A DNA stretch of 64,000 bases, taken from contig NZ_ATVI01000011.1 in the NCBI RefSeq assembly GCF_000420645.1, forward strand, positions 170,578 through 234,577, given 5' to 3'. Position 1 is the first letter of the stretch, and every line of letters starts with the position of its first letter. A program made the translations under genes and the position numbers. Under the pieces are notes generated by a model that did not search any database, had not been told where the DNA came from, and saw nothing but the letters and a program-made list of their open reading frames with translations. Of this stretch, positions 9,324 through 18,643 are shown piece after piece. Source of the DNA: Nevskia ramosa DSM 11499 (GTDB lineage Bacteria; Pseudomonadota; Gammaproteobacteria; Nevskiales; Nevskiaceae).

Positions 9324-9425
9324 GTAAAAGTCCGAGACGCAAGACAGTTATAAATCAATTAGTTATGACGCTAGCTGCCGCGTGCGCATCTCGGACTTTA
9401 TTTGCCTGTCTCAGACTTTATTTGC
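9324..9425. repeat. Inverted plus tandem short repeats
   Basis: TCTCGGACTTTATTTGC (9389-9405) is followed three bases later by TCTCAGACTTTATTTGC (9409-9425), giving a 20-bp period. An inverted partner of the core, AAAGTCCGAGA, lies at 9327-9337. The cluster fills the gap between the helicase remnant and glmS. It may be the worn end of a transposable element, a regulatory array downstream of glmS, or a terminator-like structure. I see no transposase. Confidence 0.6.
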
Positions 9426-9455
9426 GAGCAACAGAATCCTTAAGCCCGTGCTCAA

Positions 9456-11291
<1,836 letters not shown>

Positions 11292-11383
11292 GGCATGGAG
11301 GATAGGGAGGTGCCCGCGCTATTGTATCGGCAGCGCTTCCCCTTCCTTGTCGCAGGCCAACGCCTGCTTTCCGGAGATGCCTT

Positions 11384-11737
11384 TTGAGCCTCCTGCTGGC
11401 GATCCTTTCATTGCTCGTGGTGTTGCTGTCCGCCGCCCTCGGCTGGGCGCTGCTGCGCTTGCAGCGGAGAGTCGACGCGCTGCATACGCAGATCGGCGAC
11501 GGCGCGTCTGCCATGCCGTCACCTCCGCCGGGATCCGGTCGCGCGCGGCCGGTGATCAAGATCGAAATCCTCAATCCGTTCGAGCTGGCGGTGCGCGATA
11601 CACCGCTGGCCGGACCGGCAGCCAAGCTGGCGCCGAGGATGATCGAGCGCATCGTCTATTCGCGCGCGGCGATGCAGATTGCCGAGCAGCTGAAGGCGCA
11701 GGGTGTCGACGCGCAGGTGACCACCCATGGCGCCTGA
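11384..11737 (+). CDS. Small membrane-anchored protein of unknown function
   Basis: The 117-residue protein has one N-terminal hydrophobic segment (residues 2-26) followed by LRLQRRVDALHTQIGDG, a proline/serine linker and a conserved-looking soluble part (VIKIEILNPFELAVRDT, ERIVYSRAAMQIAEQLKAQGVDAQV). It is probably an inner-membrane protein with a cytoplasmic tail. The stop codon lies 11 bases inside the next gene, so the two are co-transcribed. I do not recognise a named family. Confidence 0.7.
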   Translation: MSLLLAILSLLVVLLSAALGWALLRLQRRVDALHTQIGDGASAMPSPPPGSGRARPVIKIEILNPFELAVRDTPLAGPAAKLAPRMIERIVYSRAAMQIAEQLKAQGVDAQVTTHGA

Positions 11738-12275
11738 AGTGGCTCAGATCGAAGCATCTGCAGATCCCTTGTTCTGGGCGCTGCTGCTGGGGCTGGTCAT
11801 CGCCATTGGCCTGTTGGTCACCGTCGGTCTGCGCACCTTGAAGCTCAAGCGGGAATTGCAGCGGCTGGAAGCGGATCTGCAACGGGCGCTGGCCGATGGC
11901 CGCGAGCAAGCCGAGCGTCTGGCGACGCTGGAAAACCTCCTGGAAGCGCAGGCGACGGCCGAGCAGGTCATCGCCGCTGGCAGCTCGGTGGTGCGCGAGG
12001 TGCACAAGGGCATTGCGGCGATTCCGTTCAACATCCTCGATTCGATCCCGGCGACGCGTGAATCGGCGCGGCTGGTGCGCGGCGTGCACGATTCGATCAC
12101 CGATGGCGTCTACGGCGCGCTATCCGGCCTCAACCGGGCGGTGGGCCGGGAGATTCGCAAGGGGTTGCAGGACGCGGCGTCAAAGCAGCGTGGCGAGCCC
12201 GGCAAGGCTGGCGTTGCGGTGGTGGTGCCGCCTCCCGCCATCGAGCCGCCGGACAGCGACGACAGCAAGCGCTGA
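11727..12275 (+). CDS. Membrane protein with coiled coil, unknown function
   Basis: The 182-residue protein has a transmembrane helix at about residues 15-36, a charged coiled coil (KLKRELQRLEADLQRALADG and onward to about 95), and a region with REVHKGIAAIPFNILDSIP and a VHDSITDGVYGALSGLN repeat-like motif. The C-terminal tail is Pro/Ser rich. It overlaps the upstream small membrane protein by 11 bp, and both begin with an anchor plus an extended helical region. No enzymatic motif is visible. The function is unknown. Confidence 0.7.
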   Translation: MAPEVAQIEASADPLFWALLLGLVIAIGLLVTVGLRTLKLKRELQRLEADLQRALADGREQAERLATLENLLEAQATAEQVIAAGSSVVREVHKGIAAIPFNILDSIPATRESARLVRGVHDSITDGVYGALSGLNRAVGREIRKGLQDAASKQRGEPGKAGVAVVVPPPAIEPPDSDDSKR

Positions 12276-12298
12276 ATCGCGGACGATCCGTCGGCCAT

Positions 12299-12331
12299 AA
12301 AAAAGCGCGAGACCGGCAAGCCGGCTCGCGC
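12299..12331 (-). terminator. Rho-independent terminator
   Basis: GCGCGAG-A-CCGGC (12305-12317) pairs with GCCGG-CTCGCGC (12320-12331) around an AA loop. On the minus strand the hairpin is followed by a run of six T (AAAAAA at 12299-12304 on plus). It terminates the minus-strand gene ending at 12452 and may also stop transcripts arriving from 12275. Confidence 0.75.
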
Positions 12332-12451
12332 ACCATCAGACAGAAACCGACGTTGAACCACCCGATGCGGTCAGATGGGGTCAGCTGACCCGGGAAGGTT
12401 CGAGGGGGAAGGTCGAATCTCTGTCGATGCAGGGAACGGTTCGGGTGCGGC

Positions 12452-12784
12452 TCAGGCCACAACGCCGAAGAAATGCGGGTTCGGTGCGTAATCCACCGCG
12501 CACTCACCGACGCTGCCGGGCAACTCCGGCGCGGCACGCAAGCGAGCGCTGATGTTGTCGATCTGCATCAGCATCAGCCGCGCTTGCAGCGCGATGTGCT
12601 GCAGCGTGTTGCCATCGACCAGCACCTGCGCCATCCAGACGCCGGTGCCATCGTCGCGATGCATGCGGCGCAGCGTTCCATCCGGGCGCAGACCGTGATC
12701 GCCGAGCGTGCGGCTCAGGGGTTCGATGGCGTCGCTGCCCAGCGTGACACGGTAAATATCGTCGGCAATGAATGAACGAAGCAT
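12452..12784 (-). CDS. Conserved hypothetical protein, 110 aa
   Basis: The start was set at ATG 12784 (MLRSFIADDIYRVTLG), preceded by AAAGGA at a suitable distance. The protein is soluble, without signal peptide, and contains RDDGTGVWMAQVLVDGNTLQHIALQ and a central helix LMLMQIDNISARL. I do not recognise the family. It is monocistronic, with its own terminator downstream. Confidence 0.55.
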   Translation of the reverse strand: MLRSFIADDIYRVTLGSDAIEPLSRTLGDHGLRPDGTLRRMHRDDGTGVWMAQVLVDGNTLQHIALQARLMLMQIDNISARLRAAPELPGSVGECAVDYAPNPHFFGVVA

Positions 12785-13058
12785 GGTGATGAATCCTTTC
12801 AGGGGCGGAGGCCCTTGGGGCCCGTATCGCGATGGCTGAAGTCTGGGCGGACAGGCACAGACGTTTGTTGATGCACGTCGCAATAAGCGGCGACGGATGC
12901 ATGAAGCCGAGCGAATCTGTTGGGTGCATCACAATCGCGGTTTCGAGGTGAACTGACGCTTAATGCGCCTTGGCGCGATTCAGCGGCGGCGTTGTTCAGC
13001 CAGCCCGTTCGGCCGCCGATGCGGCTAAAGTTCGGCCTCCTCTAATCGGAGCTACACC
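12785..13058. other. Intergenic region
   Basis: About 270 bases lie between two divergent genes (the 110-aa gene on minus and the YeaQ-like gene on plus). They must hold both promoters. I see no repeat, RNA gene or strong operator-like palindrome. Confidence 0.5.
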
Positions 13059-13301
13059 ATGATCTGGACGCTTTTCATCGGCTTCGTCGTGGGCCTGGTC
13101 GCCCGCTTCCTGAAGCCTGGCAATGACGGCATGGGCATTATCCTGACCACCGTGCTGGGCATAGCCGGTTCGGCGGTCGCCAGCTACGGCGGCAAGGCGC
13201 TGGGCCTGTATCAGCCGGGCGAACCGGCTGGTTTCATCGGTGCGCTGATTGGTGCCGTGGTGTTGCTGTTCATCGTCGGCGCGATCCGCAAGCGGAACTG
13301 A
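13059..13301 (+). CDS. GlsB/YeaQ/YmgE-family stress membrane protein
   Basis: The 80-residue protein has three hydrophobic segments with the family's glycine-rich pattern: FIGFVVGLVARFLKPG near the N-terminus, GIILTTVLGIAGSAVASYGG in the middle, and GFIGALIGAVVLLFIVG with a basic tail. Members are small inner-membrane proteins often induced by general or acid stress and annotated as transglycosylase-associated; the molecular role is unsettled. A GGAGCTA ribosome-binding site precedes the ATG. Confidence 0.85.
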   Translation: MIWTLFIGFVVGLVARFLKPGNDGMGIILTTVLGIAGSAVASYGGKALGLYQPGEPAGFIGALIGAVVLLFIVGAIRKRN

Positions 13302-13361
13302 AGGCCGCCACTTTCATCGCCGGAGGCGCCGCGTGCCGAGCAGGGCCGCCATACTCCGGCG

Positions 13362-13961
13362 ATGAATTTTCTCGCCCATCTCTGGCTGACCGAACGCGCG
13401 GGCCTGCCGCTGGCCGGCGCGGTACTCGGTGACGTATTGCGCGGCCGGCTCGATGGCCGTCTGCCGCCGCAGCTGGAACGTTCGATCGCGCTGCATCGGC
13501 GGATCGACGTGGTGACCGATGCCCATCCGCTGGTGGTGCAGGCCAGAGCCGCATTCGGCAATGGTCAGCGCCGCTATGCCGGCATCGTCCTCGACGTGCT
13601 GCATGATCACGCGATGGCCCTCGCATGGCCTGCCATGCCAGAAGCGCTGGATGCGTTCGCGCTGCGGGCCGCAAGAGCTGTGGCCGATCCCGGTGCCTGG
13701 CAACTGGCGGTCAATCGCCCGGCGCCGGATGCTCAGCGCTTCGCTGCACTGCTGCGTTCGTATCGCGAAGAAACCGGCATCGACGAGTCGCTGGCGCGCA
13801 TTTCAGCGCGGCTCAGCAAGCCACAGTTGCTGCTCGACGCCGCGGCTGGTTGGCGCACCCGGATGCCAACTGTTCGCGCCGAACATCCGATCCTGATGGC
13901 GGATCTGGAAGCGGCTGCGCTGACCTTCGTCGTTGGCGCCGCTCAGGGCGGCGAGGTCTGA
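13362..13961 (+). CDS. acpH: Acyl carrier protein phosphodiesterase (DUF479)
   Basis: The 199-residue protein should remove 4'-phosphopantetheine from holo-ACP. It opens MNFLAHLWLTE and shows the family's GAVLGDVLRGRL, IALHRRIDVVTDAHP and YAGIVLDVLHDHAMA, with the metal-binding His/Asp residues in HRRID, TDAHP and DVLHDH. Length fits AcpH. Its 3' end overlaps the convergent hydrolase gene by 19 bp. Confidence 0.88.
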   Translation: MNFLAHLWLTERAGLPLAGAVLGDVLRGRLDGRLPPQLERSIALHRRIDVVTDAHPLVVQARAAFGNGQRRYAGIVLDVLHDHAMALAWPAMPEALDAFALRAARAVADPGAWQLAVNRPAPDAQRFAALLRSYREETGIDESLARISARLSKPQLLLDAAAGWRTRMPTVRAEHPILMADLEAAALTFVVGAAQGGEV

Positions 13962-14860
13962 TCGAGCAGTTCGACGATCAACCCCGAGCAGTACGGGTAA
14001 TCGTTCCAGATCAGGAAGTGATCGTCCTCGGGCAAGCGGATCACCCGCGTGTTCGGCTTCGGCAGGGTCTGCTCGGCGTAGTCCGCAGTGCGCGGGCTGA
14101 CCAGCTTGTCCTTCATGCCCTGAGCCACTACCAGCGGCATCGTCAGCCGTGTCCAATCCGGCTCGATGGCTGCCAGCTCGCCTACCAGCGGCATGATCTC
14201 GTCGTTGGAATTGAACAGGTCATCGTCGGCGAACAGGCGCTGGAACCAGGTGCCCTTCAGCGACCGCGCCAGCCAGGTATCGGCCAGATGATTGAACCAG
14301 CGCGGATGCTCGAGCGCTGGCGAGATCGACGGCGCGAGCATCAGCACACCGGCCACCTGATCCGGATGATCCATCGCCATCTTGGCGGCGATCGGCCCGC
14401 CCAGTGAATGGCCGACCAGCCAGGTCTTGTGGCCATCGCTGCCGAGCAGGGGCGCCAGCAAGCGCGATTGATCGGCGAGCGCCGGTGCCATCTGGCCACT
14501 GCCGGAATTGCTGAAGCCGGGACGGTCGACGGCGATCAGGGTGGCGCGTTCGCGCAGACGCGGGTCGGCGAGATACCGATGCCAGCCCTGCCAGTTTCCG
14601 GGCGTGCCGTGGATGAAGAGCACGCGCTGCGGTCCGCCGGGCATCACCAGGTAATGGATGCTGCGGCCTTCGACGAGGTAGTCGTGCGCCTCGGGCTGCG
14701 GCCCGTCGGTAAACAGCTTGGCCAGTCGATCGTCGAAGCGCGGCGGCTTGGCGGGTTCCGCTGCGCCGGGGAGCTGCGAGCAGGCGCTCATCGCGACTAG
14801 GAGCAGAGACCGTAGCGCGGTACGCAACCAGCGACGCAGACCGCGCCGCCGGCTGCTCAA
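13943..14860 (-). CDS. Alpha/beta hydrolase, probable lipoprotein
   Basis: The 305-residue protein has a basic, hydrophobic N-terminus ending LLVAMSAC, a plausible lipobox that would anchor it to a membrane. The hydrolase fold is clear: oxyanion region FIHGTPGNWQGW, AVDRPGFSNSG, nucleophile elbow VGHSLGG, an acidic residue in GMKDKLVSP and the catalytic His in EDDHFLIW. Substrate is unknown; esterase or haloalkane-type activity is possible. The stop of the upstream acyltransferase gene (14857) overlaps this start by 4 bp, so the two form an operon. Confidence 0.8.
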   Translation of the reverse strand: MSSRRRGLRRWLRTALRSLLLVAMSACSQLPGAAEPAKPPRFDDRLAKLFTDGPQPEAHDYLVEGRSIHYLVMPGGPQRVLFIHGTPGNWQGWHRYLADPRLRERATLIAVDRPGFSNSGSGQMAPALADQSRLLAPLLGSDGHKTWLVGHSLGGPIAAKMAMDHPDQVAGVLMLAPSISPALEHPRWFNHLADTWLARSLKGTWFQRLFADDDLFNSNDEIMPLVGELAAIEPDWTRLTMPLVVAQGMKDKLVSPRTADYAEQTLPKPNTRVIRLPEDDHFLIWNDYPYCSGLIVELLDQTSPP

Positions 14861-15762
14861 GCCGCGCCCGCCTCCGCGAGCAGTTCGCCGATGCGGCGAT
14901 CCTTCTGCGCCCAGAGATCGGCGATCCAGTTCTGGATGTGCTTGCGGAACAGCTTGTCGGTCTCGTAACTGCCGACATACATTTCGTGCGGAATGGTGAT
15001 CTGGCGAACGTCGACGATCACTTCCGGCACCCGGCAGCAGACGAAGTCCCAGAAGCCCTTTGCGCCGCCTGGATAGACGATGGTGACGTCGAGCAGCGAA
15101 TTGATGTTCTCGCCGAGCGCGCCGATGGTCAGCGCGAAACCGCCCGCCTTCGGCTTCAGCAGATGCGTGTACGGCGACTTGGTTTCGGCCTGCTTGGTCT
15201 TGCTGAAGCGCGTGCCTTCAAGAAAGTTAAGCACCGTCACCGGAATGTTCTGGTAGCGCTCGCAGGCCTTCTTGGTGGTCTCGAAATCCTTACCACGCAG
15301 TTCCGGATGCTTGGCCAGGTACTTCGACGAATAGCGCTTCATGAACGGATAGTCGAGCGCCCACCAGCACAGGCCGAGTACCGGCACCCAGATCAGTTCC
15401 TGCTTGATGAAGAACTTGAAGAACGGCGCGCGCCGATCGAAAGCCTTCATCAGCACGTAAATGTCGTTCCAGGTCTGGTGATTGGAACTGACCAGGTACT
15501 GGCCCTTCATGTCGAGCTTGTCGACGCCGCGGATCGTCCAGCGCGTCGGCAGCAGCGCATCGCCGAGCAGCGTATTGACGGTGGCCCAGTGCTGGCCGCT
15601 GGCGGCCGCGGCGCGCGACAGCAGATCGCTGAGGCTACGGATCGGCGAAATCAGTTTCAGCAGCGCAAAGATCAGCAGCGGCGTGGCCCAGAACAGCGTG
15701 TTGACGGCCAGCAGCACCATCATGATCACGCCCGACAGCCAGCCCGGCAGGAAACGCAGCAT
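14857..15762 (-). CDS. YihG-like 1-acylglycerol-3-phosphate acyltransferase
   Basis: The 301-residue protein belongs to the PlsC superfamily. Two N-terminal hydrophobic segments (GWLSGVIMMVLLAVNTLFWA and the next 20 residues) precede the catalytic HX4D box NHQTWND and the acceptor motif FLEGTRFS. Length and the KLISPI region match the YihG branch, which makes phosphatidic acid or other acylated phospholipids at the inner membrane. The long upstream open frame is discarded: the ATG at 15762 has GAGGAG about ten bases before it and gives the proper N-terminus. Confidence 0.85.
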   Translation of the reverse strand: MLRFLPGWLSGVIMMVLLAVNTLFWATPLLIFALLKLISPIRSLSDLLSRAAAASGQHWATVNTLLGDALLPTRWTIRGVDKLDMKGQYLVSSNHQTWNDIYVLMKAFDRRAPFFKFFIKQELIWVPVLGLCWWALDYPFMKRYSSKYLAKHPELRGKDFETTKKACERYQNIPVTVLNFLEGTRFSKTKQAETKSPYTHLLKPKAGGFALTIGALGENINSLLDVTIVYPGGAKGFWDFVCCRVPEVIVDVRQITIPHEMYVGSYETDKLFRKHIQNWIADLWAQKDRRIGELLAEAGAA

Positions 15763-15800
15763 CTGGGAAAACTCCTCGTGGGTGCCGCAGGTGATAAGGC

Positions 15801-16490
15801 TTATGGAGCCGGTACGGGCGCGGCGGGCGCTGGCTCGGCCGGCGCAGTTTCCGCAGGCGCAGTCTCGATCGGAGCGGCTGGAGCAGGCGCCACCGCTGCG
15901 GGAGCAGGCACTGGAGCAGCCGCAGCTGGCACCGCAGCGGCAGGAGCACCCGGAACCGGCGGCAGGTACTGCGCACGGCGTTTGCCGGACGGATCGACGA
16001 CGCTGACCCGGTCGTAGTTGCCCGATGGCAGCTTGACCAGCACGCAAGGGCTGGTCGGCCCGTCGCTGCGCACTTCGCCCGTCTTCGGGCTCAGGAAGCT
16101 GGCGGTCAGACGCAATTCGTGCCCGTGCTGGTAGGCGAGACGGCTGATCAGCAAGCCATAACCGCCGGTCGCGCGAGCACCGTGTTCGACAACCGCGAAC
16201 GGCCCCGGTGGGAGAGCAGCGCCCGGCGCGGCAATCAGATTGATGCCGCGGGCCGCCTGCCAGCTGCTTAGCGCGGCTTCATCGGCCAGCAGGGTGACGA
16301 CGGCTGCGTCGCTAGTGGCGCCGCAGGAAACGAGGCGGCGAATCTCGCTGACTTCGGCGTTATCGTCGCCGCCCGGCAGCCGGTTCAGCCCCGGAATCGA
16401 CACGCCGGCGCAGCCCGCCATCAACACCGCAGCCACCGCTGCGAGCGGTGCAGCGAGGTGATGGAAACGGGAAGCGAAGCCTGGACGCAT
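15801..16490 (-). CDS. Lipoprotein with PrcB-like domain and Ala/Pro tail
   Basis: The 229-residue protein has a lipobox LMAGC at about residue 27, a segment LADEAALSSWQAARGI, then FAVVEHGARATGGYGLLISRL and SPCVLVKLPSGNYDRVSVVD. These fit the PrcB-type C-terminal domain first seen in a Treponema dentilisin protease complex. The last ~55 residues are an Ala/Pro/Glu low-complexity tail (PAPAAVAPAPAAPIETAPAE) that could span the envelope. It ends 38 bp before the acyltransferase start and is probably co-transcribed with it. The role is unknown. Confidence 0.7.
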   Translation of the reverse strand: MRPGFASRFHHLAAPLAAVAAVLMAGCAGVSIPGLNRLPGGDDNAEVSEIRRLVSCGATSDAAVVTLLADEAALSSWQAARGINLIAAPGAALPPGPFAVVEHGARATGGYGLLISRLAYQHGHELRLTASFLSPKTGEVRSDGPTSPCVLVKLPSGNYDRVSVVDPSGKRRAQYLPPVPGAPAAAVPAAAAPVPAPAAVAPAPAAPIETAPAETAPAEPAPAAPVPAP

Positions 16491-16508
16491 GGCGGTTCAT
16501 GTCTCTGA

Positions 16509-18188
16509 TCAGGCGACAGCGGCTGCGGTCGCGCCTTCGTAGTTTGGCACGCTGCGCGCGAGCGCCGCATCCTGAAGGATCAGGTCGGCAGCTCGTTCGG
16601 CGATCATCGTCGTCGGCGCATTGGTGTTGCCGCCGATCAGGGTCGGCATGATCGAGGCATCGACCACGCGCAGTCCGGTCAGCCCGTGGACACGCAGACG
16701 CGGGTCGACCACGGCCATTGCATCGCGGCCCATCTTGCAGGTGCCGATCGGGTGGTAGACGGTTTCGGACTTGGCGCGGATGTAGGCACGGATGTCGTCG
16801 TCGCTCTGCACGGCGCGGCCCGGTTCCAGCTCATCGACGGCGTGCCTGGCGATTGCCGGCTGGGCCAGCAGTTCACGCGCCTTGTGGAAGCCTTCGACCA
16901 GCGCCTGCATGTCGCGTTCGGTGGCCAGATAGTTGGCATCGATCAAGGGCGCGGACATCGGATCGGCATCGCGCAAGCTCAGCCGGCCGCGGCTTTCCGG
17001 ACGCAGGAAACACGTCATCAAGGTGTAGGCGTAATGCCGGAACAGCGGCGCCAGGGTCTGGCCGTGATTGGCGTAGACGAACGGTACCAGATGCCATTGC
17101 AGATCCGGCACCGTCTGCTCGGCATTGCTGCAGATGAAGCCGCCGGCCTGTGCGAAGTTCGAGGTCAGCTCGCCACGCCGGCCGAACAGATAGCGGATCA
17201 CGCCCCAGGCGCCTTTCAGCAGGCCCAGCGGACGCAGGCTGATCGAATGCCGGGTGCGCTCGCGCATCGTGATGTGGATGTCGAGATGATCCTGCAGGTT
17301 TTCGCCTACACCCGGCAGTTCATGAATCTGCGGTATGGCGTGCTTGCTCAGCTCCGCCTTCGGGCCGACGCCGGACAGCAGCAACACCTGCGGCGAACCG
17401 ATGGCACCGGCGCTGAGGATCACTTCCTGGCTGGCGCGAACATCGTGAATGCGGCCGCCGCCGAGGTAACGCACGCCGATCGCGCGCTTGCCTTCGAACA
17501 GCACGCGCGCGACATGGGCGCGGGTGATCACCGTCAGATTGTCGCGGCCCTTGACCGGATCGAGAAAGCCGCGCGCATTGCTGCAGCGCTGACCGTTCTT
17601 CTGCATCGTGTGGTAGTAGCCGACCCCTTCCTGCTGCGCGCCGTTGAAGTCATCGGTGACCGCGTGTCCAGCTTCGCGGCCGGCGGCGACGAAGGCCTTC
17701 ATCAGCGGATTCAGGTAGCGCGGCTCGGCGACGTTCAAAGGCCCGCCGCTGCCGTGATAAGAACGGCCGTCGTCGACCTTGTCGATCGCCTCGAAATTCT
17801 CCATGCGCCGGAAGTACGGCAGCACGTCCTTGTACGACCAGCCCTCGTTGCCAAGGCTGGCCCAGTGGTCGTAATCCCAGGCGTGGCCCCGGACGTAGCA
17901 CATGGCATTGATCGACGACGAGCCACCCAGGGTGCGGCCGCGCGGCCAGTACATCTGGCGGTTGCCGCAGTTCGCCTGCGGCGCGGTCCAGAAATTCCAG
18001 TTGAGGATCTTCGAGCGCACCACTGGAATGATGCCGGCCGGCATGTGGATGAACGGGCTGGAATCCGCCGGGCCGGCTTCGATCAGGCAGACCTTCCACT
18101 TGCCGCTGGCGCTCAGGCGATTGGCCAGCACGCAGCCCGCAGAACCGCCGCCAGCAATGATGAAATCAAAAGTTTTCTGGTCACTCAT
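16509..18188 (-). CDS. GMC-family FAD-dependent alcohol/choline dehydrogenase
   Basis: The 559-residue flavoprotein begins with the dinucleotide-binding FDFIIAGGGSAGCVLANRL. It carries the GMC signature 1 near GRTLGGSSSINAMCYVRG, signature 2 near SAGAIGSPQVLLLSGVGP, and the C-terminal active-site region ETVYHPIGTCKMG with VVDASIMPTLIGGNTNAP. The closest named groups are choline dehydrogenase and AlkJ-type alcohol dehydrogenases. No betB or betI lies nearby, so oxidation of an alcohol to an aldehyde is the safer call. It runs toward the PrcB-like gene 19 bp downstream. Confidence 0.85.
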   Translation of the reverse strand: MSDQKTFDFIIAGGGSAGCVLANRLSASGKWKVCLIEAGPADSSPFIHMPAGIIPVVRSKILNWNFWTAPQANCGNRQMYWPRGRTLGGSSSINAMCYVRGHAWDYDHWASLGNEGWSYKDVLPYFRRMENFEAIDKVDDGRSYHGSGGPLNVAEPRYLNPLMKAFVAAGREAGHAVTDDFNGAQQEGVGYYHTMQKNGQRCSNARGFLDPVKGRDNLTVITRAHVARVLFEGKRAIGVRYLGGGRIHDVRASQEVILSAGAIGSPQVLLLSGVGPKAELSKHAIPQIHELPGVGENLQDHLDIHITMRERTRHSISLRPLGLLKGAWGVIRYLFGRRGELTSNFAQAGGFICSNAEQTVPDLQWHLVPFVYANHGQTLAPLFRHYAYTLMTCFLRPESRGRLSLRDADPMSAPLIDANYLATERDMQALVEGFHKARELLAQPAIARHAVDELEPGRAVQSDDDIRAYIRAKSETVYHPIGTCKMGRDAMAVVDPRLRVHGLTGLRVVDASIMPTLIGGNTNAPTTMIAERAADLILQDAALARSVPNYEGATAAAVA

Positions 18189-18643
18189 ACCAATCGTCCT
18201 TGGTCAGTTCATCGCATCGCTGATGAATTCCGCACAATCGTAATCGCGCATACCGCTCGCCTTGGCGAACGAATCGAACGATCAGTCTATTGCCTGATGC
18301 AGCTGGCGTCACGCCGTGTAACTCCGATTGTTGAGTGCTAGCGTAGGGCCTGTTAGCAATTACTTTGATCGCTGCGGCGGAGGTCATTTCTGCGCAGTGC
18401 AACGAACGAGGGTCGGGCAATTGCCCGACCCAATGGCCGACCCATTGGCGCGACGAGAGAGGCAGCAATGCGCAGAAATGGCCCCGCCCCGAAGGGTTGC
18501 GGTCAAAAAGCCGCCGGGACTTCGTTGCGAACCTTGACCATAGGTAGGCTATGGCCTGCGGTTCGCGCGTCGCCCGGCGGCCCAGTGAGACTACTTGGGA
18601 CCTGCAACGCAGCGACCAAAGCAATTGCCAACAGGCCCTCGCC
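18189..18643. other. 455-bp non-coding region holding the MITE-like element
   Basis: The first ~155 bases (18189-18344) are the divergent promoter region of the GMC gene. The remainder is the inverted-repeat element. Frames crossing the element show no recognisable protein. Confidence 0.6.
18345..18639. mobile_element. MITE-like element with 31-bp terminal inverted repeats
   Basis: Bases 18345-18375 and 18609-18639 are inverted repeats matching at 28 of 31 positions; both ends start AGGGCCTGTT. The 295-bp interior has no gene but is densely palindromic. A perfect 22-bp palindrome lies at 18410-18431, CATTTCTGCGCA (18385-18396) is inverted at 18469-18480, CCATAG/CTATGG pair at 18538-18554, and GCCGCCGGG (18510-18518) pairs with CCCGGCGGC (18573-18581). 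No convincing target-site duplication is visible. The right end stops four bases before the ATG of the downstream ATPase gene. Confidence 0.75.

Noticed and set aside
18551..18643. Upstream N-terminal extension of the PilB/GspE ATPase
   Set aside because: The extra 31 codons fall within the MITE-like element, so the ATG at 18644 is preferred.
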